Shown here: piece by piece, positions 14,501-29,500 of the stretch
How positions within the stretch are numbered: position 1 is the stretch's first letter
Layout of the letters: each line of letters starts with the position of its first letter
Source of the DNA: an uncultured Verrucomicrobiota bacterium
GTDB lineage: Bacteria; Verrucomicrobiota; Verrucomicrobiia; Verrucomicrobiales; Verrucomicrobiaceae
Assembly: GCA_903838675.1 (NCBI GenBank)
Contig: CAILZI010000126.1
Coordinates: 124,001-188,000 of the forward strand
Reading direction: 5' to 3'
Length of the DNA stretch: 64,000 nt
The notes under the pieces: model-generated
The model's input: only the letters and a program-made list of their open reading frames with translations
The model's database searches: none
Told to the model about the DNA's origin: nothing
Made by a program: the position numbers and the translations under genes

Positions 14501-17500
14501 AGGGTCAGGGACGTTGTTCCAGCGGTGCCCGCTGTAGGCGAATAAACTTGGGTGCTGCCGAAGGCCACCGTCGAACTGCTTGTCGTCGCCAGAGCTGCCT
14601 TGGAAAGAGTGATCACAGCTCCAGCAATGCTGGAAATGGTCGTGCCTTGGGCAAGCCCGGCGCCTTGCACCAGCATCCCAGCTGCCAGACCGGAAGGTGC
14701 AGCCGAGAGAGTCAGAGTGGTCGAGCCAAGAGTGGTCGTCGTGGCGGCACCCGCCAAGGTGATGGCTCCCGTTGTTTGCGGAGCCAGCAGCAGGATGCCG
14801 TCTCCTGCCTTGGTGAGACCGGCTGTTCCCGAGATGATGCCGTTGAGCGTGGCGGTGACCAGAGGATTCGTCACGGTCAGGGTTCGCGTGGCGGACCCCA
14901 GGTTGATGGTGCCGTTCAAGGTCAGGCTGTTAGGCGAGGCACTGGATGGGTTCGTGCCGCTGCTGAAGAGCAAATTAGCGGTGCCTGAGGTTGTTGCATT
15001 CGCTGATAGCTGAACGTGGGTGGCATCAGTGATGCCGACAATGGTGGTGCCTGCGGCAATGCCGGTGCCAGCCACCAGTTCCCCAATGCTCATGCCAGCC
15101 GAGGATGCCACTGTCAGCGTCGCATTGGCATTGGTCGTAGTTGAAGACACCGTGATGTTCGAGGCTTGATTGCCGCCGAAAGTGAGGTCGCGGTTAAGAA
15201 CCACCTGATTGTTCAGCGTGCGAGGAGCCGTGCCGGAAAGTAGTGTGATCGGCACGGTGTTGGCGGTGGTCGCATCACCAATGACCAAGGTTCCGGTGCC
15301 GATGGCGTTGTTGCTGTCCACAATGAGGGTTCCGTCAGTGATTTTCAGCCCTGTGGTGAAGGTGTTCACACCGGTGAAGGCAAGCGCTGCGGCGGTTCCT
15401 GCCGCAGTCGGAGTGGATGAAATCGTGAACGTTGTGCCATTGGTGATGCCGGTGATCGTTGCACCTGCAGCAATGCCTGCGCCCGCGACGTTTTGGCCGA
15501 CGGCAAGACCCGCCGTGCTGGCAACTGTCACAGTATTCCCTGATGTCGTCCATGTGCCAGTGCCTGCTGCGCCAGTGGCGACGTAGGTGGGGCTAAGAAT
15601 CAGCGAACCAGTGCCAGTTTTATTGATCTGGCCTGCGGAGCTTATAAGGGGAGCGTTCAGGAGCAGTCCCAGTGGTGAGACACCGGACACATTGATCACT
15701 GGTGCAGCATTGCTCAAAATGAGGCCCTGGGAGCCGAAACCAGCAGCAACAGTCGGTGTGGTGCCATAATTGTCATTTACCGATGTGATCGCATTGGCAG
15801 ACGAGAGGGTCAGGGTGGCACCAGTGCCAAAGGTCAGGTTGCTGGTGCCTGCGACGGCAGTGTTGGACAGGGTGATTACGTTAGTCGCGGTGTTGATGGC
15901 GGTGATGGTGGTACCAAAAGGCACCAAGTTGCCGCTGCTGATCACAGACTGGCCAACAGCCAGCCCCGTGGTGTTTTGCAATGTCACCGTAGTCGCCGCG
16001 GTGGTGACGATGCCGTTTTGCGTCAGCGTGTTGATGTTGAGCGTCGGCGCCGTGGTCCCACCATTGCCACCAAAGGTCAGGCTAGCTAGTGTGTTGGAAC
16101 CAATGCGGTTGAGCACGCCGGTGCCGTTAAGAGTGACATTGCTGGTGGCGGCGATCTGCCCTGCAAAGAAATTCTCTGTGACCGTGGAGCTGTTGATTCG
16201 GAGATCACCCGGAACGGCAATCACGCCCTGCAGAGCGCCCAGGGTCAGCAGGCCGCTGTTCAAAAGTCCGCCGCCGTTGACTGTCGTGACTCCGCTGTAG
16301 GAGTTGGAGATGCCGAACTGCAACGTGTTGGTTGCAGTGGCAGTGGCGTTTTGCGAGATGACATAGGAAGTGCCCGAGCCGCTGACAATCGTCGTTCCAG
16401 GTGCAATGCCAGCGCCACTGATGGGTGTGCCTGCTGCCAGCACCACACTTGGTGCCGTGGCAAAAGTCAGAGTCGTCGATCCGCTGGTCGTCGTCGCCGC
16501 CATGTTGGCAGAAGGCTGCAAGTTCAGGGTTCCTGCACCTGATTTCACCAGTCCAATACTGCCGCTGATGACGGTGTTGAAGTTGGTGGTGTTTTGATTG
16601 ATCCAAGCAAAAAGATCCGTGCTGCCTGAGGTGATCGAAGTGCCGGAATCCACTCCAGTGAAGTTGACCACGCCGGCTATGTTGGTAAGGAGGCCGCCAC
16701 TGGAGATGTTCAAGACCACAGCCGTGCCAAGACTGCCCAGTGTGTCCGTAATGGCTGCGGTGGTGCGGAACGAGTTGATGGTCTTCGACGCGGCGATGGT
16801 GCGGGACGTGGTATCGCTCACATTTTGCACTGCTGTCGCCGCTGTCACATCACTGCTGTAGTTGTTGAGGTAACCAGCGCTGCCATTGCTCAGCTGACTG
16901 ACGCCCAGTGCGTCTGTGTAAGAGGCGAACTCCGAGCCGCCTACAACAGCCCAGCCGCCGATGATGCCATTGACCATGCTGGCCTGGGAGAATGTGCTGC
17001 CATTGATCTGGCCGATGAAAATCTGTGGCTGGGCACCGGCAATGGTGGTGCTTGTATTTCCAGCCAAGGTCAGGCCGGAGCCGGCAACGAAGTTAACAAC
17101 CCCACCATTGGCGGAATTACGCGCCAAATTGGACAAGGTGAGGGCGTAGCCGCCGGAATTGGCATTGCCAAATTCATTGATCTGAATGGTCGATGTACCT
17201 TGCACCAAAGTGACGGTTCCAAGGGTCTGCGCATCCATCACCTGCCTGCCATTGACTGTGAGATTGCCGCCCATGAGGTTGACCGGGCTTGAAGAAGTCA
17301 GGCGTGAGGTGCTGTCGGTCAGCCCCTGATTGTCGAGCACCAGGGCACCGTATTGAATGTTCACCATGGTTGCGGCCGTGATGGCACCACTGTCACGAAG
17401 TGTCAGCGTACCGCCCATCACAGTGGCGGAGCCGGTGAAAGTTTGGGCGCTGGTAAGAATGAGGTTGGACGGATTGGCTCCTGAAACAGACTGCTTGTAG

Positions 17501-20500
17501 AAGTTAATGGCTCCCGAGATAACACCACCGTAGGCGTCTGTGACGTTATTTGGCTCGTCCATGACGAAATTGGCCAGAGCACCAGAGTTGGTGATGTTGC
17601 CTCCAGAGTTGGGCAGTGCCGTGGTGGTGCCGCCCACATTGGCCGTGGCATTGCTGGTCAGATTTCCGACAGCCTGAGTGTTTCCCTTCAAGTCCACGGA
17701 ACCGCCATTGATGCGCAGATCATAAACCATGGCAATGGTGGCCGTAGGCGACACCAGCAGGGTGTTGCTGCCGCCGTTCAAGGCCAGCGTACCGGCATTG
17801 ACTGTGGTCGTTCCTGTAACCAGGCTGGATTTGCCCAAGGTCAGCGTCCCAGCGCCGGATTTGACCATCCCCTGAAAGCCGCCACTGACATAACTGCCCA
17901 CAGCCAGGTCGCTCACTCCTTGGAAGATCAGCTGGTTGTTGACGCCAGCGGCCAGAATACCACCGGTGATGCCATTGTTGCCAGCGAGAGAGAGGATGCC
18001 ACCGCTGTTGACCGTGAGGGTCTCCAGGCTGCCGTTGGCATAGTACATGGTTCCAGCCGGATTGCTGGTGGAGGAGATGTTGCCTCCTGCAAAGAAAACG
18101 CCACCGCCAGACGCCAGCACCAGGCTGTTGATCGTAGTGCTGACCGTCATGCGAATCACCGAACTCAGGGAGACGTTGTTGTTGAAAGTGAGGGCGGAGA
18201 AAGGAGCCACCTGTGGTTGGGTGCCCAAGTTAGTCGCCAGTTCAGCAGTCGTCAGCAGGCGGAAACCAGTGCCGGTGATGTAGGTCGTAAAGCCCGTTCC
18301 ATTCCCAGTCAGGGAAACATCCCCGATGATGTCCGGACGGATGCTCATAGAAGTCGAGCCAGCTGCGCCGCCGCCGCCGATCAAGCTAGGGGCCGTCACC
18401 GCCGCGACAAAGTTTGCCACACCTGCTGCGGCAGTCGCTCCAAGGCCTGTACCTCTCAGGAGCAGCGTGCCCCCCAGAGCACCGCTGTTGGCGATGCCGT
18501 TCATGGAGTTGAACTTGAGGATATTTGTGCCCCCGGAACCCGGAGTGATCGTCAGAGTGCTGGCACCGTTTTGAACGTTCAAGACACCGAGGTTTTCTGT
18601 CAGCAGCCCGGAGCTTGAGCCAGTCACATTCAGCTGGCCGCCCTGCAGGTTTGTCGTGCGATTTCCAGAAGTCGTACTCATGTCCGTATAGAGACCTGCT
18701 GTTCCGGCAGCATTGACTCCCAGACGGTTGGAAACATTGTTGGTGCTGTCGTCGATGTTGAGAACGCCCCCCGCATTGAGCGTGTAGATACGGAAGTTGA
18801 GCGATTGGTTGGAGCCCGCATTCAGAGTGATCGCCCCCTGACTCACCGTGAAGGTGTTGGACACTACGGTGTTGCTGTTGTTGCCAGCCAGATTCCAAGT
18901 GCCGGTGCCGACCTTGGTCACATTCAGCAGGCCGTTGACAAACAGGCTGTTGAAGAGACCCGAGAAGGTGCTGCTGGTATTGTCGTAGCCGGTCACGACC
19001 GTGCCCTGGGAGCTCAAATTGTAGTTGGTAACCGTACCTGATCCGGTGATCGAACCGACTGTGCCGAGCAGACCACGTGCATCGAGGATCGCATTTGAGG
19101 CCAAATTCACCTGTGAATAGCCGATGAAGGCACCGCTTTGTCCAAATGCCAAAGTGCCGGAATTGACCTGAGTGATGCCGCTGTAAAGGTTCTGCCCGCC
19201 GATGCCCAGCACTCCCGTGCTGTTCATGACGATGAAGCCTGAGTTCATGGCCGCATTGAGCTCAAGTCCAATCTGGCCGGGAAGCACGGTGGATGAGGCT
19301 GGATTGAAAGTCAGCCCGGAGCTGGCATTCAAGAATCCATTGATGACGGGAATGCTGTTGGCATTGGCCACATTGCTGCTGGAGATGATGCCGCCAATCA
19401 CTGGAGAACCGCTCGAGGTGGCAGTCGCATTTTGCGAGAGGACGTAATTGCTGCCAGAACCGCTGACGATGGTGGTGCCGGGAGCGATGCCCAGACCACT
19501 AACGGGAGTGCCGGGGGCAAGCACAGCACTCGGCGCCGTTGTGAATACAAGAGCAGTGCTACCCAAGGAAGTCGTGGCTGTCAGAGAAGGTAAGGAAGTC
19601 GCCACGGTAAGCGTGCCAGAACCGGTCACCACACCAGGGCCGTTGTTGCCGTTGCCACCACCGTCATTGTTAAGGATCAGGCTAGCGATGGTGTTGTTGA
19701 AGTTGTTCAGGTTGAGCTGGGCTCCGCCGTTGATGGTCACAGCCGATGAAGTGGCAATCTGGTTGTTCGACTGCAGGACAACGGCCGCATTGGCAATGGG
19801 GAGTGAATCCGTGCCGGTGGTGCCACCGGAAATGGTCAGATTGCCGGCAATGGCAGGATTCGAGGCCGATTTCAGGTTCAAGATCACCCCGTTGACGTAG
19901 GTCATGCCAGTGTAGGTATTTGCATTGGCATAGGTGATGGTCGGGGTGTTTCCAGTCGTGCTAAGGCCGTCCAGCACCACGTTGAGAGGGGCGTTGTTGT
20001 TCGTGATGACTGAATTGATGGTCAGGGTGTTCCCGCCATTATGGATGTACAGCTCGGTCTGATTAGTGCCAGCAGTCAAGATACCTGCGATCGCGGCGGT
20101 ACCGATGTTGCGCGCATTGTTGTCGAGGCCTGAGAGGATGCCGCCGCTGGTCAGGATCAAGGTGTCCGTCGCATTGGTGAAATTCAGCGTGATCCCTGCA
20201 TTGTTCATGGTCAGGGAATTGAAAGTGGTGGTGCCCGCAGCCAGAGTGACGGAACCGCCCAGGCGCACATTGGTGCTCTGCAGGGCTGTCCCCGAAGCAA
20301 TCGTACCCGTGGTGAAAGCGGTGGCATAATTGCCCGCCAGCCGAATGCCCGAGGCGGGGTCATAAGTCGCAAACTCGGCATTCGTTCCGCCACCTGCAAC
20401 GGGATCAATCCCGAGCGCCACGGCCCAGCCTCCCATGATGCCATTGACCAGTGCGGGGGCCGAAGACATGACGATGCGCCCGTTGTCGCCCACGTTACCG

Positions 20501-23500
20501 GCAAAGGTCAACGTGGCTCCAGTTCCGGCGGTGCGGGTGATGGTACCGATGTTCAAGGTCGCTGTGCCGTTGACTGGATTGGCTGCCAGATAGGAGGAGC
20601 CACTGGCAAGCGTGATGTTGCCAAACTGGGCCGTGCCGTTTGTGCCGGCACGTGCATTGAAGACAAAACCACCGCCATTGAGGGTCATGGTCGCGGTGCT
20701 CAACAGGCGCGTTGCAGACTGGAGCCCGGTGTCACTCCAAACCAATCCGGCGCGGTTGATGGTGATGCCGGTGGCAGAGGCAAAAGCGCCCGCATCTTGC
20801 AGCACGGTGGAACCGCCTTGCAGCGTCAGTGTCCCGGTCATCGTATTGGCAGACTCGACCGTCCAAGCAGAGCCGCCATCACGCACGAGGTTGATTACAC
20901 CAGTACCACTGCTGATGTTGCCAGCCCAGGTATTGGTCCCACTGATGCCAACGCGAAGGGTAGCCGCAGTTGAGTTCGTGTTCAAAATTGTGCCGCCCGT
21001 GCCAGGCAGTACGCCGGCACTGTTGAGTATGGCCACGGACTGACTGAGGCCATTAAGATCCAAGGTGCCGCCATTGTTGACCTGCAACACCTGACCCGAA
21101 GGGCCTGAAGTCAGGCTGCCCGCAGTGGGGGCCGTGGTGAAAGGCGAGAACAGAGTCTGTCCGGTGAAAGTCAGAGTGCCCGTGCCATTGACCGTGCTGG
21201 TGGCATTGGCCGAAAGCACCACATGTGTTGCATCCACAAACCCAACCACTTGGGATGATCCTGTAAGACCCGAGCCGGTCACCGTATCTCCTATCAGCAG
21301 GCCTACGGTCGATGCCACGGTCACAATGGGACTGCCACTGGTGGTGGAGGAGGAGGCAAGCGCCGTGGAGCCGCCGTTCAGTTTCAGGGTGCCACCGTTG
21401 ATGGTGGTGTTGCCCAAATAGGTTTCCTGAGCCGAGAGCACCAGCGTCCCTGCATCCGCTTTGGTAAGACCGCCACCGGACAGGTAAAGCGATGGGCTGA
21501 TGGTGAGAGTGCTGCCACTCATTGAGTGGGCGATCAACTCTGTGTTGAAATTGGTGGTGCTCAAGAGAGCACCTGACCCGGCGCTTGAGGTGATGTTTGC
21601 AGTGACAGCGGTCGAAAGGATACCGCCGCTGGCTATGACCAGCCTTGTGCCGGAAGCAAGCGACAGAGTACCGCCAGTGAAGGTGAATGAATTCAGCGTG
21701 TTGGTCGAACTGGCCGTTCCGGTGGTGGTGCCCGTGGTGAAATAGACGTTGGTATTCGCCGTGAGTGCGTCATTCACACGCTCGGTCGTGGCCAATGCCT
21801 GCAAGCCATTTGATGCAGCGAGGCTCGGAGCCGCAAAGCTGAAGGTCGTGCCATTGTCTGCCGAAATGATGGCCCAGGGGATGATGCCGCGATTCGTTGT
21901 CCCTGCTGCACCGCCTTGTCCTGTCGCACCGGGTGCCGAGGTGAAGATGATATTGCTGACGCCGTTTCCTATAGCGGCAGTGCCCAGGTTCACGCCCTGA
22001 AACAGGACAGTGCCATTGCCACCGCGTGCCAGGCTTGTGTTTTGGAAGACCGTGCCACCCGTGCCGGCTCCCGTGAGGAAAATGGACGAACCACCAGGAT
22101 TGATGGTCAGGGTCTGTGCCGTTTGTTCCGTCGTCGTAGCGCTGGTGCTGCCTTTGAGGTTGAAGGTGGCACCGCTCAAAGTCAGAGCACGCGTGTTCAA
22201 GCGATTGTTCTGATTGGTTCCCGTGCTGTCCAAATTGAGCGTGGCACCGGGATTGACGGTAATGGTGCCTGCACTGCTGCCGGAAATAACGCCTGTGCCG
22301 CTGACGGTGACTGTGCCGGCATTGACTGTCACGCCACCCGTCATCGTGCTGACACCCGTAAGAGTGAGTGTGTTGCTGCCATACTTGGTCAGCAGGGTCG
22401 ACCCGCTGATTACGCCACTCAGAGTGATGTTCCCGCCGGAGGTATTGATGTTTGAGGCTGATGCAAGGGTGATGTTGCCAGCATAACTTGCCGCCGTGCC
22501 ACTGCTGTTGATCAAAGCACCCAAGGTGCTGGCCTGGGCCAGACCTGTGGTCCCGGCACCATTCAGTGTCAGCGCCTCCAGAGTGTTTGTCACCACAGCA
22601 CCATTGAGATCCAGCGTGCTGCCGCTGACGACGGCCGTCCCCCCCGTTACGTAAGTCAAGCTGCTGGCTCCCGAGGACGTTGCATTGGCAGACATCACGA
22701 ACGTAGTGGCGTTGGTGATGCTGGAGATGACCGCCCCTGCTGGAACGCCAGCACCACTGATCTGCTGGCCCACATAGAGACCCGTTGTCGAGGCGACCGT
22801 GACGTTCGCGCTTCCGCCACTCAAGGTGGAACTGATGCTTGTTGTGCCAGCCCCACCCAAGGCGCTGGCGTTACCCAGCTTGAGAATGCCTCCGCTGATG
22901 GTCACCCCCCCCGTGAAGGTGTTCACACCATTCAAGATCAGTGTGTCCGATCCCACCTTGCTCCATGCAATGCCAGCCGTGCCTCCATCCTGGACCACAC
23001 CGTTGAGGGTGATGTCACCAAAGCCACCGATGGCCGTGGCCAGAGGTGAGGTGGCTGTGCCGATGGAAATGTTCGCCGTCACGCTGGCGAGGGTCGAACT
23101 GCTGTTGAACAAAGCAGCCGGAGAGGTGCTGTTGCGGAAGATGGGTGAAACACCATTCAAGAAGATATTGCCAGTCACAGCGGTCTGTCCGTTCAAATCA
23201 AGCGCACCATAGGTGTCGGTGTTGACGATGAGATTGGAAGTCGCCGATCCTGTGCTGTTCTGTGAAAGAGTGTAGGCGGTGTTGCTGACGATGGCCGAGA
23301 TGTAGGTGCCCACTGGAATATTGGCCCCGGTAACTGACATGCCAACGGCGAGACCGGCAGTGCTCCCCACAGTGACATTCTGGCTGTTAACTGTGGTGCC
23401 TGAATTGATCGTGAGACGGCTAGGATCATAGGTCAGAGTCGTCGTGGTGCCTGCCTGCGTCGCATTGGCGGAGAGAGTGTAGGTTGTTCCACTGGTAATG

Positions 23501-26500
23501 GCGGTAATGAAGGAGCCACCTGCAATCCCTGTGCCACTGACAGCCATGCCAATCTGAAGCCCTGCGGTGGAGGCCACCGTCACGACATTATTGTTGAGGA
23601 CCGTGGTCGAGTTCAACGTGGTGGACGTCGGCTGGACAAAACGAGTGATCGTCGTGATACCCGTGGGAAGTGAATTGGCGGCTGTGATCTGCAGGAACCC
23701 GTTCGTGACATTGATGGCTTCCGCATTGGTGCCGCCGCTGCCAAGGATCAAGCTGCCCGTGCCGGTCTTGTTGATGGTATTCCCTGAAGCACCGGCAACA
23801 CCGCCGAGCAGGTAAAGAGTGCCGCTGTTAGTGTTCAGTGTGACGGAATCCGAGGTCGTCGCGAAAGCAAGGGCCGGTGTGACACCGACCCAGCCGGTGC
23901 CGCCCTGGTTGTTGACCGTAAGCGTGGAACCATTTCCCATAAGGAAAGAGCCAGCGGAGCTGGTGCCGAGTGTGCTGTTGATGTCGGTTCCCTGGCCGTC
24001 GATGGTGGCAGAAGTGGCCGCAGGCAGACTGAAAGACGAGTTGATCTGAGCGGCAAAGGTATTGGCGGCGGTCTGAGTCGTGTTCAACCAGGCGAGCTGG
24101 GAGCTTGGGATGGCCTGAAGATTCGCCGCCGGAGTGGTGACGCCATTGACCCCAGTCGCGAGCGTGTTCGTGTTTGTGTCCGGACCGCCATAGAGTAGCT
24201 GGAAGCCTCCAGCTCCCACTGTGTTGGTTGTTTGAAAAACGATGGTGTGGTAGCCGGCACTCAAGGTAATGACGCCAGTGCCAGCGGCCGCCAGAGAGGG
24301 CCCCTTCGTGCCACCAGTGGTGGTGGTGTTGACGCCCGTGACCACAACTCCGTCAATCACCAGCGTACTCTGATCGCGCTCGGCGGTCTGGAAGGTGTAA
24401 CTGCCCCCAGTAGTGATATGGATGAGACCTGTGTAAACCGCCTGGGTTCCGGCCGCGGCGGTGACCACGGGTGGGCGGTTGTTCATCGCCAAGTCTCCCA
24501 ATGACTGTCCTGTCAGGACGGCACCTGGAGTCATGGCAGAGCCAAGCACTGAGTTTAGATTGCTGGCACCACCGGAGAAGAGACGCTCCGTGAGCCCGCC
24601 GGAAGTGTAGGTCCCTGGAAGCGAAGTGCCAATGCCGCCGGGAACCGCGCCCACCGGGGAAACGACCAAGGTGCTGTTGTTGGCAAACGTGTAGGTGCTG
24701 GCACCCAGCGGGGTGCTCGTGGTGTTCATAACCGGTGCTGCGCCAATGCTGCCACCGTTCGCAGTGGAGGGAAGAGAGGTGAAGGAATTGTTGCCGCTGA
24801 GGAGGAGCAGTCCAAGCCCCGTGTTAGCAGCAGCCAGCGTAGTTGTGAAGCCGCCTGCGATGGTCAGCGTCGAATTGGCAGCCGGGGCAAAATTGATGGT
24901 GCCTGATGTGCCCAAGCCTGTATAACTACCGCCGGTGAAACGCAGGTTGTAGGAATTGGTGCTCAGCACGTCCAAAGTCTGGCCCGCGCCAATGGTTAGG
25001 GTTCCCATCTGGATGGTGTTGCCCGTATTGGCGGAGACGTTGTTGACGTTGATGTTGAAGGTGGCGCTGGCGGTGTTGGCCAAGGCGACGTTGTTACCAA
25101 ACACAATGGTTCCCAGGTTGGTGACGCCATTGCCGCGCAGATCGAGCATCGCGTTGGCAGAGAGGTTGATGGTGGCAGTCCCCAGCGGAGTTGCGGATGC
25201 GACGCCTGCAGCTGCAATCATCTGCAACACGCCAGCGTTCACATTCACCGCTCCCGCCATGGTGTTGTTGTTCAGCACGCCTGAACTCGAAACACTCGTG
25301 GAAAACGCCAGCGTACCCAGGCCATTTTTGTTAATCGTGGTTCCTGCACCGGAGATCGGCCCGCCGAGTGTCAGCACCGTGCCCGGCAGCATGACGGTGA
25401 TGTTGGACACGGCAGGAAGCGTCGTGGCGCCATTGAGCGTCAGATTGCTGGTGCCATCAAAAGTGAAGGCACCCTGCGCAACGAATGCGTTGGCGATGAC
25501 GTTGGTGGAAGCTGAGGAGAGAAGTCTGGTTCCATCCGCAATCGTCAATGTGCCCGTGCCAAGAGGGCCGCTAGTCACCGTGGAACCCACCACGGAAGGA
25601 GTGCTGCTGGCACCGATCATCAGGCCACCAGCATTGAGCGTGACGCCGCCGGTGAAGGTGCTGGCAGTGCTGCTAAGCTGCAAGACCGCCGCGCTGCCAT
25701 AGGAAAGACTGCTGGTGGTGCTGCTGTTCGGCTTGTTGGAAAGAGTCAAGGTCACCCCATCCCCCGAAATACCAGTAATCGTCGTACCGCTGGGGATGTT
25801 GGCACCGGTGACCGACTGCCCTACATAGAGACCCGCCGTGCTCGCCACCGTGACGGTGGTGCTACTGCTCGAGTAGGTTGAACTCAGGCTGGTATTGGTG
25901 CTATTGATGGTCAAACCGGCTGCGGAGGCTCCCTGAACGATAGGTGCGGTGATGTTCAAGGTAGGCTGCAATGGAGCCACGCTCTGGCCACCGGAGATGA
26001 TGGGGCTCACTGTGATGGCACGTGTCGAACCGCCCAGATTCAGCGTTCCTACACTGCCATAGTTCAAACTTGCGCTTCCCGTTGACGTCGCATTGGTCGA
26101 AAGAGTGAATGTGGTGCTGTTAAGGATGGAAGAAACCGTGGCACCGCCAGGAATGCCGGCGCCAGTAACCGCCTCGCCCACGACAAGGCCGGAGGTACTG
26201 CCGACAGTGACGGTGGCACTTCCATTCGTTGTACCCGAAGTCAAAGTCGATCCCAGGTTCGTGTAGGCCAGGCCGACGTTGGTGCCGGAAGCAGTGGCAG
26301 CCGATGAAAGCGTCAGGGTCACACCATCCGCTGCGATGGAAGCAATGGTGGTGCCTGCCACAATGCCAGTGCCGCTTACCGCAGTGCCCACCACAAGTCC
26401 TGCGGTAGTCGAAACCGTCGCAGTGGTGCTGCCGGAGATTGTCGTCGTGTTCAAGGTGCCGCTGCTTAGAAGCGAAGTGGTGCCAGGATTTTCGGCAACG

Positions 26501-29500
26501 GCGGTGATGTTGCCGTTCAGCGTGAGCTGCCCGGTGCTGATGCTAAGGGTTGGGGCCGCGCCCCCGCTGTTATTGAAAGCAATCCCTCCCAGGGTTTGAT
26601 TATACCCATTGAGATACAGGTTGCCTCCGCCGTTGAGAGTGACGGTGCCGGTGTTGCTGATCTCGCTGGAGGCATTCAACTGCACCAGACCAATGTAGAT
26701 GTTGGTGTTGTCAACATTGCTGCCCGAGATGGTCAGGTTGCCAGGAATCGCTGTGGTGGTTGTACCGTTGGCACCGGGGGTGGCCAAGATCCAGGTGCCG
26801 GAATTGACCCAAGTGCCGCCTGTGTAGGTGTTAACGCCAGAAATCGTGGTCCCCACCTGGCCGGCAGTGGCAACGTTGCCGTCCAAGACGAGTGAAACTG
26901 CGCCGCCTGCACCAGGAGTGGCAACGCCTGCCCCGTTGTTGGTAATGTTGGCAGAAATCGCCGACAAGCGACTGGTGCCGCCATAAGGCAGGACGTGAAT
27001 GTAAAGATCTGCCGCCGAACCCGAAGTGCCGCTGGTGAGGTTTCCGTTCGTGATGGCAAGCGTGGTGGGCAGGGTGCTGGTGTAGGTGCTGGCGAGGGGA
27101 ATGACTGAAACATTGGTGTCTGCGTTGGCCTGCAATGTGATGGTCGTGCCATTGATCGCAGTCACCGTGCTGCTCATGAAAGTGGAACCTACGACCAGGC
27201 CGGATGGCACCGTCAAAACCGTCACGGTGGGGCTGGCCGTCGAGCTGGAAAGCACGCTGACAGTTCCGGTATTGTTGTTTGGGTCGGTGTAGCTGAGCAC
27301 CACCGGATTGGCGGACACATTTGCGTTCGAATTGGCGGAAAGCGTGACGGTGGTTCCGTTGATCGCAGTGACCGTGGCCCCAAGGAAGAGGGTGGAGCCG
27401 ACTGTCAGGGTGGCTGGAACGGCAGCAAGGGTCACGACATTGCTGGACGTTGAACTGGTCAGCACGGAGGCCGTGCCCGTGTTGTCCGCCGTTGGAGAGA
27501 GAATCAGACCGCCTCCGGCCAGGGTGAGGGTATTACCACCTAAATTGACGGTGTTTGAACCGCTGGAGCTGAGCACCAGGCTGTTGAAAGTCCGGTTGCT
27601 GCTCAAAGTCTGTGGCAGCGTCAAAGTGGGATTGGCTGCGGTCAGCGTCTGACTGATGGTGAACTGAGTCCCGCTGGTGATGGCCGTGACCACCGCCCCG
27701 GTAGGAACACCTACTCCAGTCACGGAATCACCCACCGACATGCCTGCGGTGTTTGCCACGGTCAGGAGATTGCCGCCAACCGACCCTGTCGAAGCCACCG
27801 CTGCAAGCGTCAGCCGTATGTTGTCAGTGCTGCCACCGGTGTTTAAGCCGTTGGTGGAATATCCGGCAAAGCCAACCTGGTTGAGTGCGCCAACGCCACC
27901 CACCACACCCGGCGTGCCGTTGATGTAGCTGGCAAACTCACGATCAACAATCGCCCAGCCTGTCTGGCCACTGGCATTTGCAATGAGACCATTGGTGACA
28001 GTAGGCGCGGTGGTGAAGAAAACACGGCTATTGCTGCCGATGAGTCCGGTGATGCTGCGGAACATCATCGTGGCCCTGGATCCAGCAGCCTGGGTCAGGC
28101 TGGAAAAAGTCAAATCAGTCGAATTGATCGTCCCCCCGTTCAAAGCGCTCTCAAGGATGTTCTGCCCTTCCGCAATGGTCAAAGTCCCAAAGGTTTCGGT
28201 GGTGGCTGAGGCCTGGCGGTCACGGAATTGGATCATGCCCCCACGCATGGTGATGGGAGCTGTATCATTGATGCGGTTGAGGATGTTCTGACCGAGCAGC
28301 GAGCCATTTTGGATCAGCAGGTTGGAATAGTTGATCTCGATGGCCGAGGTGTTGAGCAGCGTGCCGGAATCTGTCAGCTGCACCAGGCCACCCGTCAGGA
28401 TCGTTGCCCCAGTGTATCCTTGAGCAGAATAAATGTTCCATGTGTTGCCTGCTGAGCTGCCGCGCACAACCTGAACGTTGCCATTGATCTGGCCGGCCCA
28501 GTTTACACTGCCGGCACCAAGCACCAAGGTAGCCTGCCTGGACGCACTGTTGCTCACAGCACCGCCATTTCCTGCCACAAAAGTGCTACCATCATCGCGA
28601 ACGTTTCTAGCATAGAAAACACTGCCATTCAGATCCAGCGTACCGCCGTTGTTGATGGAAAGATCGTTGTTGTAGAGAATGGAACGGCCACCAGAATCCA
28701 GCTTGAGGATGCCCTGGTCGATGAAGGTGGTTCCCGAGTAGCTGTTGATGGTGCCAAGCGCCAGAGTACCGGCACCGGATTTGGTCAGGCCGCCGCTGGT
28801 TCCGGCAATGGCGCTGCTGAGGGTGAGAGTACCGGCAGGATTGGTCACAAACACGATCAGCTCCCGGTTGGAGGTCGTCGAAAGCTGGCCGCCAGTGATG
28901 CTGGCGGAGGCCGCCGTGTCAAGGATGCCGCCGCTGTCGATGGTCAGAGTCTGAGGGGAAGTGATGGTCACGCTGCCGTTGGTGCCCAGCGTCAGAGAGT
29001 TGATCGTCAGCGGCGTCACAATCGAACCTGCGCTGGTCAGCGAGACGTTCGTCAGACTGGCGAGCGTGGTAGACAGTTCGGAGGCGTTCAGTGCACGCAG
29101 GTTGTTGGCGCCCGTGGTGGTCCCTAAGGCGACGGAGTCAGATGTGGCAAAGGAAAGGCCGGTGCCTGTGGTGCTAGTGTCAACAATGGCCCAGGGGACA
29201 ATGGATTTCTTGGTGGTGCCCGTTCCGCCAGTCTGGCCGATGAAGGTGAACCCGGACGTGGCAGAAGGTCCGACCACCACAGCGGTGTTTGCCGCTGCAG
29301 CATTGCCCAGATTGGTGCCACGGATGAGAAGCGTACCTCCCGCAGCCCTGGCTACTGCAGTGCTCGTGCCAAGGGTGAGTGTGAGCGATTGGGCGCTGTT
29401 GGGGGTCAAAGTGATGATGCTATTGCCCGCGTTGTAGGTGATGGCTCCCAACTGTTCCGTCGTCGCAGCACTGGAATTTCCACTGATGAGCAAAGACCCG

